Assembly: GCF_030687895.1 (NCBI RefSeq)
Contig: NZ_CP117452.1
Coordinates: forward strand, 885,501 to 949,500
Origin: Pseudomonas sp. FP198
GTDB lineage: Bacteria > Pseudomonadota > Gammaproteobacteria > Pseudomonadales > Pseudomonadaceae
DNA length: 64,000 nt
Reading direction: 5' to 3'
The translations under genes and the position numbers were made by a program. Of this stretch, positions 1-10,895 are shown in pieces; within the stretch, counting starts at the first letter, position 1, and every line of letters begins with the position of its first letter. Below the pieces are notes generated by a model. It did no database searches, was not told the origin of the DNA, and was given only the letters and a program-made list of their open reading frames with translations.

Positions 1-1307
1 TCACTGGGATCCAGATCACCTGGATGCTGATCGGCTACGGTTTTGTCGCCGCGGTGCTGCCGGTGTGGCTGATCCTGGCGCCACGGGACTACCTGTCCAC
101 ATTCCTCAAGATCGGCACCATCATCGCCCTGGCGATCGGCATCCTGGTGACCATGCCCGAGCTGAAAATGCCGGCGCTGACCCAGTTCACCGACGGCACC
201 GGGCCGGTGTGGAAGGGCGGTCTGTTCCCGTTCCTGTTCATCACCATCGCCTGCGGTGCGGTCTCGGGTTTCCACGCGCTGATCTCCTCGGGCACCACGC
301 CCAAGCTGCTGGATAACGAAACCAACGCCCGCTACATCGGTTACGGCGGCATGTTGATGGAATCGTTCGTAGCGATCATGGCCATGGTCGCGGCCTCGGT
401 GATCGAGCCGGGCGTGTACTTCGCCATGAACAGCCCGGCGGCTATCGTCGGTTCGGACGTGGTAGCCGTGGCCCAGACCGTCAGCAGCTGGGGTTTTGCA
501 ATCACCCCCGACGCGCTGCAAGCGGTGGCCAAGGACATCGGCGAGACCACCATCCTGGCCCGTGCCGGCGGTGCGCCGACCCTGGCGGTGGGTATCGCGC
601 AGATCCTCCACTCGGTGCTGCCGGGTGAGAACACCATGGCGTTCTGGTACCACTTCGCGATCCTGTTCGAAGCGCTGTTCATCCTCACCGCGGTAGACGC
701 CGGCACCCGTGCCGGACGGTTCATGTTGCAGGACCTGCTCGGCTCGTTCGTGCCGGCCCTCAAGCGCACCGAATCGTGGACCGCCAACCTGATCGCCACC
801 GCCGGCTGCGTCGCGCTGTGGGGTTACTTGCTGTACCAGGGCGTGATCGATCCGCTGGGCGGCATCAACACCTTGTGGCCGCTGTTCGGCATCTCCAACC
901 AGATGCTGGCCGGTATCGCGCTGATGCTCGCTACCGTGGTGCTGATCAAGATGAAGCGCCAGCGCTACGTCTGGGTCACGCTGCTGCCGGCCAGCTGGCT
1001 GCTGATCTGCACCACCACCGCGGGCCTGATCAAGCTGTTCGACGCCAACCCGGCGATCGGCTTCCTGGCCCTGGCGCGCAAATACAACGATGCCCTGGCC
1101 GCCGGCCAGATCCTGGCCCCGGCCAAGAGCATCGAGCAGATGCAGCACGTGGTGTTCAACGCCTACACCAACGCAACGCTGACGGTGTTGTTCCTGTTCG
1201 TGGTCTTCAGCATCCTGTTCTACGCGCTCAAGGTCGGCATCGCCGCTTGGGGCACCAAGGAACGCACGGACAAGGAAGCGCCATTCCAGGCGCTGCCGGA
1301 CGCTTGA
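1..1307 (+). CDS. cstA: Carbon starvation protein A (CstA family), 3' part
   Basis: Only the C-terminal ~434 residues are in the window; the reading frame is open from position 3, so the first in-frame ATG (24) is internal. CstA/BtsT proteins are inner-membrane transporters, linked in E. coli to peptide and pyruvate uptake during carbon starvation. The visible part has about seven hydrophobic segments and the family-typical stretch with FISSG-like 'HALISSGTT' and 'FGISNQMLAGIAL'. The gene ends 15 bp before a ybdD/yjiX-type small gene, the usual partner, which suggests an operon. The family call is firm; the exact substrate (pyruvate versus peptides) cannot be told from the sequence. Confidence 0.93.
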   Translation, partial: TGIQITWMLIGYGFVAAVLPVWLILAPRDYLSTFLKIGTIIALAIGILVTMPELKMPALTQFTDGTGPVWKGGLFPFLFITIACGAVSGFHALISSGTTPKLLDNETNARYIGYGGMLMESFVAIMAMVAASVIEPGVYFAMNSPAAIVGSDVVAVAQTVSSWGFAITPDALQAVAKDIGETTILARAGGAPTLAVGIAQILHSVLPGENTMAFWYHFAILFEALFILTAVDAGTRAGRFMLQDLLGSFVPALKRTESWTANLIATAGCVALWGYLLYQGVIDPLGGINTLWPLFGISNQMLAGIALMLATVVLIKMKRQRYVWVTLLPASWLLICTTTAGLIKLFDANPAIGFLALARKYNDALAAGQILAPAKSIEQMQHVVFNAYTNATLTVLFLFVVFSILFYALKVGIAAWGTKERTDKEAPFQALPDA

Positions 1308-1322
1308 TAGGGGATTGCAACG

Positions 1323-1520
1323 ATGTTCAATGACTTGAGTCGCCTCGGTAAATACCTCGGTCAGGCCGCCCGCCTGATGGTCGGCATGCCCGACTACGAC
1401 AACTACGTCGAGCACATGCAAACCAAGCATCCCGACAAGCCGTTGATGGACTACGAGGCGTTCTTCCGAGAACGCCAGGAAGCCCGTTACGGTGGCAAGG
1501 GTGGCCCCAAATGCTGTTGA
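1323..1520 (+). CDS. YbdD/YjiX family small protein
   Basis: A 65-residue protein of the YbdD/YjiX (DUF466) family, soluble and with no membrane segment. Recognisable features are the start '[21 protein letters not shown]', the '[20 protein letters not shown]'-like middle and the Cys-Cys C-terminus 'GKGGPKCC'. In E. coli such proteins sit next to cstA or btsT and are needed for full transporter activity. Here it follows the cstA stop by 15 bp with the purine-rich stretch 'AGGGGATTGCAACG' upstream, so co-transcription is likely. The two terminal cysteines might bind metal or a partner, but that is inference. Confidence 0.9.
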   Translation: MFNDLSRLGKYLGQAARLMVGMPDYDNYVEHMQTKHPDKPLMDYEAFFRERQEARYGGKGGPKCC

Positions 1521-1533
1521 ACTGAAGTAATCC

Positions 1534-1625
1534 CTGTGGGAGCGAGCCTGCTCGCGATAGCGGAGTGTCAGTCGATGAAGATGTCGACTGACCCGGCGCC
1601 TTCGCGAGCAGGCTCGCTCCCACAG
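1534..1625. repeat. REPIN: inverted pair of REP palindromes
   Basis: Left arm starts CTGTGGGAGCGAGCCTGC and the right arm is its reverse complement, ending in GCTCGCTCCCACAG, with a ~45 bp spacer. This is the commonest repeat of the window (family A). A further single arm (about 1662-1682, GGCTCGCTCCCGCAGG) lies just downstream. The site is between ybdD and yjiA. Confidence 0.9.
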
Positions 1626-1723
1626 TTGTTTTTGGGTTGGACTCAGGATTCGCATGCGCTACAAAGGCTCGCTCCCGCAGGAGTTTGTTTGCCTTATCTT
1701 AATTTCGAAACAGGAGATCCAGT

Positions 1724-2692
1724 GTGTCCTCTCCCATCCCGGTCACGATCCTCAGCGGCTTCCTCGGTGCTGGCAAGACCACGTTGTTGCGTCATCTGCT
1801 CAAGGCCGAGCACGGCCTGAAAATCGCCGTGATCGAGAACGAATTCAGCGATGCCGGCATCGACACCCAGTTGCTGGGCGACGATCCGGTGCAAGTCATG
1901 ACCCTGGCCAACGGTTGCGTGTGCTGCACCATTCACACCGATCTGACCAAGGCCCTGTACCTGTTGCTTGAGCGGCTGGACAGCGGTGAAATCGCCTTCG
2001 ACCGCCTGGTGATCGAATGCACCGGCCTGGCCGATCCAGCCCCAGTGGCCCAGACCTTCTTCATCGATGAAGACCTGCGCGAACGCTACATCCTCGACGG
2101 CATCCTGACCTTGGTCGATGCCGCTCACGCCGAGATCCACCTGACCCAGGCCATTGCCCAGGCCCAGGTCGGGTTTGCCGATCGGCTGCTCATGAGCAAG
2201 ACCGACCTGGTGGACGCCGCTGATGTCGAGGCACTTGCCGAGCGCCTGACTCGGATCAACCGACGGGCGCCGATCCGAGTGGTCGAGCACGGCAAGATCG
2301 ATCTGGCCGAGTTGCTCGACATTCGCGGCTTCAATCTCAACGCGGACCTGGGCGGCGGGCTCAGCCTTCGCCCGGTCGCCAAGGCCACCACGGCCGATCG
2401 CATCAGCAGCCTCGTGCTGCGCACCGACAAGCCGCTGGATATCGACAGGCTGAGTGCGTTCATGAACCAGCTGCTGGAAGAGCACGGCAAGCAATTGCTG
2501 CGCTACAAAGGTGTGCTGAACATTGCCGGCGAACCCCGCCGACTGGTATTCCAGGGCGTACTCAAGCTGTACGGTTTCGATTGGGACACCGAATGGGCCG
2601 AGGGTGAAGCTCGGGAAAGCGTGATCGTGTTCATTGCCGACGAATTGCCTGAAGAGAAGATCCGCGCTGGTTTCGACGCTGCGCTACTCTGA
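1724..2692 (+). CDS. yjiA: COG0523 / CobW-family GTP-binding protein (YjiA type)
   Basis: A 322-residue G3E-family GTPase, the length expected for YjiA. The P-loop is 'SGFLGAGKTTLL' near residue 11, the metal-binding motif is 'GCVCC' near residue 66, 'ECTGLADP' follows near residue 95, and 'SKTDL' is the guanine-specificity motif. The C-terminal CobW_C domain ends in 'EEKIRAGFDAALL'. Family members act as metallochaperones or metal-insertion GTPases, binding Zn, Ni or Co in vitro. It lies downstream of cstA/ybdD, with a REPIN in the gap. There is no Zur box that I can see, so which metal it serves is unknown. Confidence 0.9.
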   Translation: MSSPIPVTILSGFLGAGKTTLLRHLLKAEHGLKIAVIENEFSDAGIDTQLLGDDPVQVMTLANGCVCCTIHTDLTKALYLLLERLDSGEIAFDRLVIECTGLADPAPVAQTFFIDEDLRERYILDGILTLVDAAHAEIHLTQAIAQAQVGFADRLLMSKTDLVDAADVEALAERLTRINRRAPIRVVEHGKIDLAELLDIRGFNLNADLGGGLSLRPVAKATTADRISSLVLRTDKPLDIDRLSAFMNQLLEEHGKQLLRYKGVLNIAGEPRRLVFQGVLKLYGFDWDTEWAEGEARESVIVFIADELPEEKIRAGFDAALL

Positions 2693-2754
2693 TGGTCAAG
2701 TGTTCCAGGCATCGGGGATGCCTGCTCCTCATGGCCAGGGTCACCCTTCGGCCA

Positions 2755-3300
2755 TCAGGATGAGGAGTGCTCCAGAAGGCTGAGTATGAATGTAATCTTG
2801 GCATTTTCGTCTGTCTCGGCGAGATAGGTATAAGGGGATCCTCGCCGCTTGGATCTACCGATATATTTGTCGGTTGCAGTCCTCAAGGTGATGAGGGTGT
2901 GGGCTGCTTTTAAACTGTCTCGGGTAAGTATGTTGTTGTTCTGATCCGTCAGGCTGAACAAGGCGGCGTCTTCAATGCTTGCGGTCGTCACGCCAAAGTG
3001 GTTGCGCCAAGCCAGGCCGATATATTTGTCCTGATGCTCGCCTGTGTTTTTTATAGTCAGTGCATACCCGGCTTCGGTGTATTGAAAACGTAGCCTTAGC
3101 GGCTTCCGATCCAGGCGCGGATCTCTGGAGACAGTACCGAGAAGCGTCGAGTGGTCATGGGGTTGGGGCCTGCCGGTAAAGAAGCCTCCGCTGAACTCGG
3201 TCAAGGTTGCGATTGCGGGTTTACCATGCAGCTCTTCAAGCAGGTTTATATGCTCGCCGGAAGTTCTTATTACAGCATCGAAAGATGATTGGTTGTCCAT
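2755..3300 (-). CDS. Orphan protein with repeated 'DKYIG' units, possibly beta-trefoil
   Basis: A 181-residue protein that I do not recognise. It has no signal peptide, membrane segment or cysteine. Two segments look related: 'QDKYIGLAWRNHFG' (about residue 91) and 'TDKYIGRSKRRGS' (about residue 143). Each is followed by an acidic/aromatic stretch ending in F-[ST/I]-L. Such spaced repeats are typical of beta-trefoil (ricin/fascin-like) folds, so a sugar- or protein-binding trefoil is possible; this is inference. The DNA is visibly less GC-rich than its neighbours, with AT-rich flanks near 3340, which suggests horizontal gain. RBS candidate AAGGA lies 12 bp before the ATG. It stands alone, convergent with yjiA. 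Confidence 0.7.
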   Translation of the reverse strand: MDNQSSFDAVIRTSGEHINLLEELHGKPAIATLTEFSGGFFTGRPQPHDHSTLLGTVSRDPRLDRKPLRLRFQYTEAGYALTIKNTGEHQDKYIGLAWRNHFGVTTASIEDAALFSLTDQNNNILTRDSLKAAHTLITLRTATDKYIGRSKRRGSPYTYLAETDENAKITFILSLLEHSSS

Positions 3301-3451
3301 GTGTTGAAATATTCCTTAAGGTCGATTGATCAAGTGAGGAATACTTATATTATTTTTTTGTTGGAGGAGGAGATTTGAAGTGTTGCCAGTTTTGATTGGC
3401 TCGGCAGAGACTGGAGCAGTTTGCCAATAACATTTGTTAGTCGCGCTAACT

Positions 3452-3486
3452 AAAAAGGCCCCTATCTTTCGATAGGGGCCTTTTTT
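3452..3486. terminator. Intrinsic terminator, glyA 3' side
   Basis: A perfect hairpin, AAGGCCCCTATC-ttTC-GATAGGGGCC, followed by TTTTTT on the plus strand and A-rich on the other side. It can therefore stop glyA transcription (minus strand) and anything arriving from the plus strand. Confidence 0.9.
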
Positions 3487-3511
3487 CGAACAGCGAATGT
3501 AGCAGGGCTAA

Positions 3512-4765
3512 TTAAGCGCCGTACACCGGCAGCTTCTTGCAGATGGCCTTGACCTTCTCGCGAACGGCATCGATCACCGCTTCGTTGTTCAGGTCCGCCA
3601 GGATGTCGCAGATCCAGCCGGCCAGTTCCTTGCACTCGGCTTCCTTGAAGCCGCGAGTGGTCACGGCCGGGGTGCCGAAGCGCAGGCCCGAGGTGACGAA
3701 TGGGGAGCGTGGATCGTTCGGCACCGAGTTCTTGTTCACGGTGATGAACGCCTTGCCCAATGCGGCATCAGCGTCTTTACCGGAGATGTCCTGCTTGATC
3801 AGCGACAGCAGGAACAGGTGGTTTTCAGTACCGCCGGAGACCACGTCGAAGCCGCGTTCGATGAACACGCCGGCCATGGCCTTGGCATTCTTCACCACTT
3901 GCTGCTGGTAGGCTTTGAACTCAGGTTGCAAAGCTTCCTTGAAGCAGATGGCCTTGGCCGCGATCACGTGTTCCAGCGGGCCACCTTGGGCGCCAGGGAA
4001 TACGGCCGAGTTCAGCTTCTTCTCGATGTCGGCGTTGGCACGTGCCAGGATCAGGCCGCCACGTGGGCCACGCAGGGTCTTGTGGGTCGTGGTGGTGACC
4101 ACGTCGGCGAACGGCACCGGGTTCGGGTAGACGCCAGCGGCAACCAGGCCCGCAACGTGAGCCATGTCGACGAAGAGGTAGGCGCCGACCTTGTCGGCGA
4201 TTTCGCGGAAGCGCGGGAAGTCGAGGATCTGCGAGTAGGCGGAGAAGCCGGCCACGATCATTTTCGGCTTGTGCTCGACGGCTAGGCGCTCGACTTCGTC
4301 ATAGTCGATCAGGCCGTTGCCGTCGATGCCGTACTGGATGGCGTTATACAGTTTGCCCGAGGACGAAACGCTGGCGCCGTGGGTCAAGTGACCGCCGTGG
4401 GCCAGGCTCATGCCCAGGATGGTGTCGCCGGCCGACAGCAGCGCCAGGTAGACGGCGGCGTTGGCTTGCGAGCCTGCGTGCGGCTGGACGTTGGCGTAAT
4501 CGGCGCCGAACAGTTGCTTGGCGCGGTCGATGGCCAGTTGTTCGACCACATCGACGTACTCGCAACCGCCGTAGTAGCGCTTGCCCGGGTAGCCTTCGGC
4601 GTACTTGTTGGTCAGTACCGAGCCTTGAGCTTCCATCACCGCGGGGCTGGTGTAGTTTTCCGAAGCGATCAGCTCAATGTGCTCTTCCTGGCGCTGAGCT
4701 TCTTGCTCCATGGCGGCAAAGAGATCGGCGTCGTACTTGGCAATAGTCAAATCACGGCTGAACAT
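3512..4765 (-). CDS. glyA: Serine hydroxymethyltransferase
   Basis: A 417-residue PLP enzyme that interconverts serine and glycine and loads C1 units on tetrahydrofolate in the cytoplasm. The sequence has the family signature '[14 protein letters not shown]' with the PLP lysine (about residue 229), '[15 protein letters not shown]', '[11 protein letters not shown]' and '[12 protein letters not shown]'. I chose the ATG at 4765 because GAGGA lies about 5 bp upstream; a TTG four codons earlier would sit on that RBS. A hairpin terminator follows immediately. Pseudomonads usually have more than one glyA; this is the copy next to morA, as in P. aeruginosa. Confidence 0.97.
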   Translation of the reverse strand: MFSRDLTIAKYDADLFAAMEQEAQRQEEHIELIASENYTSPAVMEAQGSVLTNKYAEGYPGKRYYGGCEYVDVVEQLAIDRAKQLFGADYANVQPHAGSQANAAVYLALLSAGDTILGMSLAHGGHLTHGASVSSSGKLYNAIQYGIDGNGLIDYDEVERLAVEHKPKMIVAGFSAYSQILDFPRFREIADKVGAYLFVDMAHVAGLVAAGVYPNPVPFADVVTTTTHKTLRGPRGGLILARANADIEKKLNSAVFPGAQGGPLEHVIAAKAICFKEALQPEFKAYQQQVVKNAKAMAGVFIERGFDVVSGGTENHLFLLSLIKQDISGKDADAALGKAFITVNKNSVPNDPRSPFVTSGLRFGTPAVTTRGFKEAECKELAGWICDILADLNNEAVIDAVREKVKAICKKLPVYGA

Positions 4766-4895
4766 GGCGGTCCTCAAGGATCGGGGCAGAAAAGGGGGGC
4801 ATTCTAACCCAACCGGTTTTGGAAGGCATATGAAAGGACGTCATGTCCTGGACGAATGGGTTTCATGCGCCCCAAGTGGTGTCCTGGCCGGGCCT

Positions 4896-4960
4896 TTCGC
4901 GAGCAGGCTCGCTCCCACACTTGAAATGATTCCCATGTGGGAGCGAGCCTGCTCGCGAAG
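4896..4960. repeat. REP pair in reversed (outward) arrangement
   Basis: Contains the same family-A arms as the other repeats but in the opposite order: TTCGCGAGCAGGCTCGCTC comes first and GAGCGAGCCTGCTCGCGAA second, with a 16 bp spacer. The GTGGGAG ends therefore face inward. It lies between the divergently read ends of the glyA promoter region and the morA 3' end. Confidence 0.85.
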
Positions 4961-4984
4961 ACGCCCGCCCAGACGATATAAATT

Positions 4985-7900
4985 TCAGTCGAGCATGAAC
5001 AGCGCATCATTGCTGAACTGCGCTTCAAACCGGTTGGCCGGCATCGGTCGGCCAAACAGGTAGCCCTGGACTTCGTCGCAGCCATGTTCACGGAGGAAAT
5101 CCAGTTGCTCGTGCGTCTCGACACCCTCGGCGATGACCGCCAGGTTGAGACTGTGGGCCATGGCGATGATCGCCCGGGCGATCTGGGCATCCTGCTCGCC
5201 GGACGGCAGGCCATCGACGAAGGTGCGGTCGATCTTCAGCACGTCGATGGGGAATTGCTTGAGGTAGTTGAGCGATGAATAACCGGTGCCGAAGTCATCG
5301 ACCGCGATGCTCAGGCCCAGATTCTTCAAGCCGGCCAGGATCTGCATCGCCTCGCTGACTTCGCGCATCAGAATGCTTTCCGTCAGCTCCAGTTCCAGGC
5401 ACGCCGGCGGCAGGCCGGTGCTGCGCAGGATATTGGCGATGCGCGTGCCGAGCTGGCCGTCGGAGAACTGCCGGGCGGAAATGTTGACCGAGACCTTCGG
5501 CACCCGGACCTTGGCCTGGTGCCAGGTCTTGAGCTGGCGACAGGCCTCGCTGATGACCCAGTCGCCGACGTCCACCACCAGCCCGAGTTCTTCGAGCACC
5601 GGGATGAAGTCCCCTGGCGGCACCAGCCCGCGTCGCGGATGGCGCCAGCGCAGCAAGGCCTCGGTCCCGGTCAGGCGCTTGCCGTCGCCGCTGAACTGTG
5701 GCTGGTAATACAAGACGAACTCGTTCTGTTCCAGCGCATGGCGCAGGTCACTTTCCAGCTCCAGGCGCTCCAGGGCGCTGGCGTTCATGTCGGCCTGGTA
5801 GAACTGGAAGTTGTTCTTGCCGCGCTCTTTGGCGTGGTACATGGCGGTGTCGGCGTTTTTCATCAGTTGGCTCAGCTCGTTGCCGTCCTGTGGGCTCAGG
5901 GCGATACCGATACTGGCGGTGACGAAGAACTCCCGGCCTTCGAGCACAAACGGCCGGACCAGGCTGGCAAGGATCTGCTCGGCCACGGTAATCGCCCGGT
6001 TGAGCGCCATTTCGCGGCTTGCGCGCGGTTGCAGCAACAGGGTGAACTCGTCGCCGCCCATGCGCGCCACCGTGTCGTCATCGGCCACGCAGCCGAGCAG
6101 TCGCGTGGCCATTTCCTTGAGCATCCGGTCGCCGGCGGCGTGGCCGAGGGAATCGTTGATCGGCTTGAAGCGGTCCAGGTCGAGGAACATCAGCACCACC
6201 CAGCTCTTCTGCCGTTCCGCCGATTGCAGCGCGGTATGCAGGCGGTCCTGGAACAGCGTGCGGTTGGGCAGGTGGGTCAGGGCGTCGTAGTAAGCCAGGC
6301 GATGGATGCGCTGCTCGCTGGCCTTGCGCTCGCTGATGTCGCTGAAGAAGCACACATAGCTGGCGAGGTCGCCTTCGTCGTCGAGCACCGCGGTAATGCC
6401 GACCCAGGCCGGGTAGTGCTCGCCGTTGCGGCGCTTGAGCCAGACTTCGCCTTCCCAGGTGCTGTGTTGTTGCAGCTGCTTGAGCACGTAGCGCAAGTGG
6501 GCTTCCTGCTGCTCGTCGACGGTCAGCATGTTGGGCAACTGGTCCAACACCTGCGACACCGCATAACCGCTGACCCGGCTGAAGGCTTCGTTGGCCTGGA
6601 CAATGTAGCCGGCCGGGTCGGTGATCAGGATCGCCGAGGTCGAATGCTCGAATACCGTCGCGGCCATGCGCAGGTCTTTTTCGGCGCGACGCTGCTGGCT
6701 GATGTCACGGCCGACACCCAATACCCCCTCGAACGCGCCGTTGTCGTCCCACACCAGCACCAGCCGCAGCTCGATGGGGATCTTGCGCCCGTCGGCACGC
6801 AGGCAGTCGAACAGGAACAGTTGGGTCTGCAACTGGTTGCGCAGCTCAGCCAGTTGGCCAGGCTGGTCGAGGGCCTTGCTGACCCGGTCCATCAGGCTGT
6901 AGATGCCGGTCAGTTGTTGCGGATTGGCGATGGTCGACTGCCAGCCATGCTGGAAGATCCAGTCGGCGGTGTAGCCCAGCACTGCCTGGACCGACGGGCT
7001 GACATAGTTGAGCGAGAGTTTGCTGTCGGTGGAGAAAATCACGTCGCTGATGCTTTCGGCGAGCATCCGGTAGCGCTGCTCGCTGTCGCGCAGTGATTCG
7101 CTGGCCTCGATCTGCTCGGTGATGTCCTTGGCCACGCCGATGATCCGTGTGACCTGGTCATGGCGGTCCCGGGCCAGGGCCTGTTCGCGGACCTCGAAAC
7201 GTCGCCATTTGCCGTTGCGATGGCGAAAGCGTAACTGGCATTGCAGCAGTTGCGTGTAACCGCCGCGGCGCTGTTCCTGGCGCAAGTGGTGGTAGTGATC
7301 GGCATCGTCGCTGTGCAGCAGGATTTCCCAGAAATACTCGCCCATCTGGTGCAACTCGGTACGGTCGTAGCCGAGCGTCTGGCCCAGGTGGTGGTTGCTG
7401 AAGATCATCCGCTGGCTGATGACGTCCTGTACGTAAAGATGATCCGGGACGGTGCGCACAACATCGGACCAGAAACCTTCGCGCTCAAGCAGCGACAATT
7501 CGATCAGCTTGCGGCTGGTGATATCGCTGATGCTCAGGATGACGGCGTTATAGTCGTCCTGTGTTTCCGGCAGGCGCAACACCAGCCACAAATGCTGGTC
7601 ACGACCATGGGCGTCCTGGAGCCTGATTTCCAGTTCCAGTTGTTTGTGCTGGTCGAGCAGCGCTTCGAGCAGTTTCGAGCCAACTGGGTTGTGGTCTTTC
7701 GCCGCGTTGCCCACCAGCAGTTGCCAGGCCTGTTCGCAGGAATCGACATTGAGCAGCTTCAAGGCCATCTGGTTGACTTCGGTGACGTGCACTTGCTGCT
7801 GTAACTGCTCGAGCTGCTGCGGGGCCTGCAGCCAGGTGCGCAACTGCTCGCCATCATGCAGGCCGGCTCGGGCAAAAAAGGCCTTGAGCCCAGACAGGTC

Positions 7901-8833
7901 AAGCACGCAGAGGGCCACGCCGGTGCCCTCGAAGATGTCCTGGTAGCGGCGGCGCCCCTCATGCAACTGACGCTGGCGGCGACGCATGTTCAGCAGCGCG
8001 ATCACCGGCAGCAGCGAAAACGCCAGGCCCAGCAGGCATTTGCCAATGAACGCGGGCAGCAACTGTTCGAGCACCTGGCTGCGATCGAACAACCCGCGCA
8101 GTTGCCAGTCGCTGCTGCTCAGCGGCACCGTCAGCACGGTGTTGCTGAGATCTTGCGAGGTCAATCGGGTCGGGTTGGGCGAGGGCGGGGCCTCGTCGCG
8201 GCTGATGATTTGCTGGTTGACCCGGTTCTCCACCAGCCACAGCGGGCGCAGCCCGGTATCGGCCTGTTTGGTCAATGTCGCGAAGAACCCCGGGGTCAGG
8301 CGCAACGCCCAATAACCGCGCGTGTTGCCGCTGGCCTGGTGCAACAACAGGTGCACCACGGAACCGTCCTCGGCATTGCTGAAATAGTGCGCCTGGGCAT
8401 GACTGCGCCGTACCAGTTCGGCCAGGTAGCTGGCATCCTCGCTGGTCGCGTCGCTGTCGCTGAGCACCCGGCCGGAAGGGCTCAGCAGTGCCAGGCTGCG
8501 TAATTCGGGCAACGATTGCTGGAGTTTGCGCAGCAGCGCCTGTTGTTCGTCGGCGCTTTGCGGTTGTTCGACGATCGGTAGCAGATTGAGTGCAATCTGC
8601 GCATTCAAGGCCATGTTCAGGCTGACTTGCGCGGCCAGGTCGGCGGTGTAGTCGATGGTGTATTGGCGCTGTTGCTGCTGGGTCTCGCGCAGTTGGTCGA
8701 GCAATTGCCAGAAAAGCAGGCCCAGCAGCAACAGCACCAGCGAGGCCAGCGCGCCCTTCAATGTCCCGCGCAGGGGCACGCCAGGCACAGCAGGGGCGGC
8801 GCGCGGGGACGGGGACGGAGTGACGTTGGACAA
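4985..8833 (-). CDS. morA: MorA-type membrane sensor diguanylate cyclase/phosphodiesterase
   Basis: A 1282-residue inner-membrane c-di-GMP protein. Two membrane segments (about residues 27-46 and 262-283) flank a periplasmic sensor region. After that come a divergent region, several PAS/PAC domains (about 460-840), a GGDEF domain with an intact '[11 protein letters not shown]' (about residue 925) and an EAL domain with '[11 protein letters not shown]' (about 1055), 'ELTESIL' and '[10 protein letters not shown]'. Both catalytic motifs look intact, so the protein could make or break c-di-GMP. The location beside glyA matches morA of P. aeruginosa/P. putida, which controls motility and biofilm formation. 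There is a long overlapping open frame on the other strand, which I treat as a codon-bias shadow. Confidence 0.88.
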   Translation of the reverse strand: MSNVTPSPSPRAAPAVPGVPLRGTLKGALASLVLLLLGLLFWQLLDQLRETQQQQRQYTIDYTADLAAQVSLNMALNAQIALNLLPIVEQPQSADEQQALLRKLQQSLPELRSLALLSPSGRVLSDSDATSEDASYLAELVRRSHAQAHYFSNAEDGSVVHLLLHQASGNTRGYWALRLTPGFFATLTKQADTGLRPLWLVENRVNQQIISRDEAPPSPNPTRLTSQDLSNTVLTVPLSSSDWQLRGLFDRSQVLEQLLPAFIGKCLLGLAFSLLPVIALLNMRRRQRQLHEGRRRYQDIFEGTGVALCVLDLSGLKAFFARAGLHDGEQLRTWLQAPQQLEQLQQQVHVTEVNQMALKLLNVDSCEQAWQLLVGNAAKDHNPVGSKLLEALLDQHKQLELEIRLQDAHGRDQHLWLVLRLPETQDDYNAVILSISDITSRKLIELSLLEREGFWSDVVRTVPDHLYVQDVISQRMIFSNHHLGQTLGYDRTELHQMGEYFWEILLHSDDADHYHHLRQEQRRGGYTQLLQCQLRFRHRNGKWRRFEVREQALARDRHDQVTRIIGVAKDITEQIEASESLRDSEQRYRMLAESISDVIFSTDSKLSLNYVSPSVQAVLGYTADWIFQHGWQSTIANPQQLTGIYSLMDRVSKALDQPGQLAELRNQLQTQLFLFDCLRADGRKIPIELRLVLVWDDNGAFEGVLGVGRDISQQRRAEKDLRMAATVFEHSTSAILITDPAGYIVQANEAFSRVSGYAVSQVLDQLPNMLTVDEQQEAHLRYVLKQLQQHSTWEGEVWLKRRNGEHYPAWVGITAVLDDEGDLASYVCFFSDISERKASEQRIHRLAYYDALTHLPNRTLFQDRLHTALQSAERQKSWVVLMFLDLDRFKPINDSLGHAAGDRMLKEMATRLLGCVADDDTVARMGGDEFTLLLQPRASREMALNRAITVAEQILASLVRPFVLEGREFFVTASIGIALSPQDGNELSQLMKNADTAMYHAKERGKNNFQFYQADMNASALERLELESDLRHALEQNEFVLYYQPQFSGDGKRLTGTEALLRWRHPRRGLVPPGDFIPVLEELGLVVDVGDWVISEACRQLKTWHQAKVRVPKVSVNISARQFSDGQLGTRIANILRSTGLPPACLELELTESILMREVSEAMQILAGLKNLGLSIAVDDFGTGYSSLNYLKQFPIDVLKIDRTFVDGLPSGEQDAQIARAIIAMAHSLNLAVIAEGVETHEQLDFLREHGCDEVQGYLFGRPMPANRFEAQFSNDALFMLD

Positions 8834-9104
8834 GCTGTAATCCTGCAGTTTGCTGGACTGGCGCGACGTGCACTATAAGCCGGACGCCCGAAGGGCGGCT
8901 AGCATGCCTTGACTTGTGGCAAAGTGCCAGCCCTGGGCGGCTGGACCTTGACCGACGGTTGAGGTAGCTTTGCCGGTCAAACAAGAGCGCTCCGGCTCCA
9001 GATTCCCAGGCTCAATCGGCCCGCAGGCATTGATCAACATCAAGTGCCCGCGCCGCGCATGGCCTGGCTCGTTCTTTTCACCTGTCACTGACGCTAGGTT
9101 CACC

Positions 9105-10769
9105 ATGGCTCAATACGTCTTCACCATGCATCGGCTGAGCAAAGTTGTTCCGCCGAAGCGGGAAATCCTGAAAAACATTTCGCTGTCATTTTTCCCCGGC
9201 GCCAAGATCGGCGTGCTGGGCCTCAACGGTTCGGGTAAGTCCACGCTGTTGAAAATCATGGCTGGCGTCGACAAGGAATTCGACGGCGAAGCCCGTCCGA
9301 TGCCTGACCTGAACATCGGCTACCTGCCGCAGGAGCCTCAGCTGGATCCGACCAAGACCGTTCGCGAAGTGGTCGAGGAAGCGGTCAGCGTGATCAAGGA
9401 TGCCCAGGCGCGCCTGGACGAGGTCTATGCCGCCTACGCCGATCCGGACGCCGATTTCGACAAGTTGGCCGCCGAGCAGGCCAAGCTCGAAGCGATCCTG
9501 CAGGCCAGCGATGGCCACAACCTGGACCGTCAGCTGGAAGTCGCCGCCGATGCACTGCGCCTGCCGGCCTGGGACGCCAAGGTCGAGCACCTGTCCGGCG
9601 GTGAAAAGCGCCGCGTGGCGCTGTGCCGCTTGCTGCTGTCCGCCCCGGACATGCTGCTGCTCGACGAACCGACCAACCACCTGGACGCCGATTCCGTCGC
9701 CTGGCTCGAACACTTCCTGCACGATTTCCCCGGCACCGTGGTTGCGATCACGCACGACCGGTACTTCCTGGACAACGTTGCCGGCTGGATCCTGGAGCTC
9801 GACCGCGGCGCAGGCATTCCATACGAAGGCAACTATTCGGGCTGGCTGGAGGCCAAATCCGATCGTCTGGCCCAGGAGTCCAAGCAGCAATCGGCGCATG
9901 AAAAAGCCATGAAGGAAGAACTGGAGTGGGTGCGCAAAGGCGCCAAGGCTCGTCAGTCCAAATCCAAGGCGCGTCTGCAACGCTTCGAGGAAATGCAGTC
10001 CCAGGAATTCCAGAAGCGCAGCGAAACCAACGAGATCTACATCCCGGCCGGTCCGCGCCTGGGTGACAAGGTCATCGAGTTCAAGAACGTCAGCAAGGGC
10101 TACGGCGACCGCGTGTTGATCGACAACCTGTCGTTCTCCATGCCCAAGGGCGCCATCGTCGGCGTGATCGGTGGTAACGGCGCCGGTAAGTCCACGCTGT
10201 TCCGCATGCTGATGGGCAAGGAAACACCGGACTCGGGCACCATCGAAATCGGTGAAACCGTGCAGCTGGCCTGCGTCGACCAGAGCCGCGAGGACCTGGA
10301 CGGCAGCAAGACCGTGTTCCAGCAGATCTCCGACGGCTCCGACCAGATCCGCATTGGCAGCTACGAAATCCCGTCGCGTACCTACGTGGGGCGCTTCAAC
10401 TTCAAGGGTGGCGACCAGCAGAAATTCGTCAAGGACCTGTCCGGCGGTGAGCGTGGTCGCTTGCACCTGGCGCTGACCTTGAAGGAGGGTGGCAACGTCC
10501 TGCTGCTCGACGAACCGTCCAACGACCTCGACGTCGAAACCCTGCGTTCCCTGGAAGAGGCCCTGCTGGACTTCCCGGGCGCGGCCATTGTGATCTCCCA
10601 CGATCGGTGGTTCCTCGACCGCGTCGCGACGCACATTCTGGCGTACGAAGACGACTCGCAAGCGGTGTTCTTCGAAGGCAACTACACCGAGTACGAAGCC
10701 GATCGCAAGAAGCGCCTCGGCGAAGCCGCTGCCCAGCCGCATCGTGTACGGCACAAGAAGCTGGCTTGA
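9105..10769 (+). CDS. ettA: Energy-dependent translational throttle protein, ABC-F ATPase
   Basis: A 554-residue soluble ABC-F protein with two nucleotide-binding domains. Walker A motifs are 'GLNGSGKST' (about residue 40) and 'GGNGAGKST' (about 356); signatures are '[12 protein letters not shown]' and '[12 protein letters not shown]'; Walker B plus Asp is '[11 protein letters not shown]' and '[11 protein letters not shown]'. The interdomain linker contains the charged '[17 protein letters not shown]' stretch typical of EttA. EttA binds the ribosomal E site and gates entry into elongation according to the ATP/ADP ratio. The frame is open upstream to 8970, but the ATG at 9105 gives the standard N-terminus ([13 protein letters not shown]). 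It is divergent from morA. Confidence 0.95.
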   Translation: MAQYVFTMHRLSKVVPPKREILKNISLSFFPGAKIGVLGLNGSGKSTLLKIMAGVDKEFDGEARPMPDLNIGYLPQEPQLDPTKTVREVVEEAVSVIKDAQARLDEVYAAYADPDADFDKLAAEQAKLEAILQASDGHNLDRQLEVAADALRLPAWDAKVEHLSGGEKRRVALCRLLLSAPDMLLLDEPTNHLDADSVAWLEHFLHDFPGTVVAITHDRYFLDNVAGWILELDRGAGIPYEGNYSGWLEAKSDRLAQESKQQSAHEKAMKEELEWVRKGAKARQSKSKARLQRFEEMQSQEFQKRSETNEIYIPAGPRLGDKVIEFKNVSKGYGDRVLIDNLSFSMPKGAIVGVIGGNGAGKSTLFRMLMGKETPDSGTIEIGETVQLACVDQSREDLDGSKTVFQQISDGSDQIRIGSYEIPSRTYVGRFNFKGGDQQKFVKDLSGGERGRLHLALTLKEGGNVLLLDEPSNDLDVETLRSLEEALLDFPGAAIVISHDRWFLDRVATHILAYEDDSQAVFFEGNYTEYEADRKKRLGEAAAQPHRVRHKKLA

Positions 10770-10791
10770 TTCGCCCGGCTAAGCAGTAACC

Positions 10792-10881
10792 CTGTGGGAG
10801 CGAGCCTGCTCGCGAAGGCGTCAGATCAGTTGAAAGATTACTGACTGATCCACCGCCATCGCGAGCAGGCTCGCTCCCACA
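10792..10881. repeat. REPIN (family A)
   Basis: Inward-facing arms CTGTGGGAGCGAGCC... and ...GGCTCGCTCCCAC around a ~45 bp spacer, 22 bp after the ettA stop and just beyond the end of the convergent Gre-like gene. It may also fold as a 3' hairpin for both transcripts. Confidence 0.9.
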
Positions 10882-10895
10882 TTAGGCCTGCAACA

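Noticed and set aside
5519..7096. Long open frame antisense to morA
   Set aside because: Shadow of the GGDEF/EAL gene; no RBS, and codon use is the mirror of morA.
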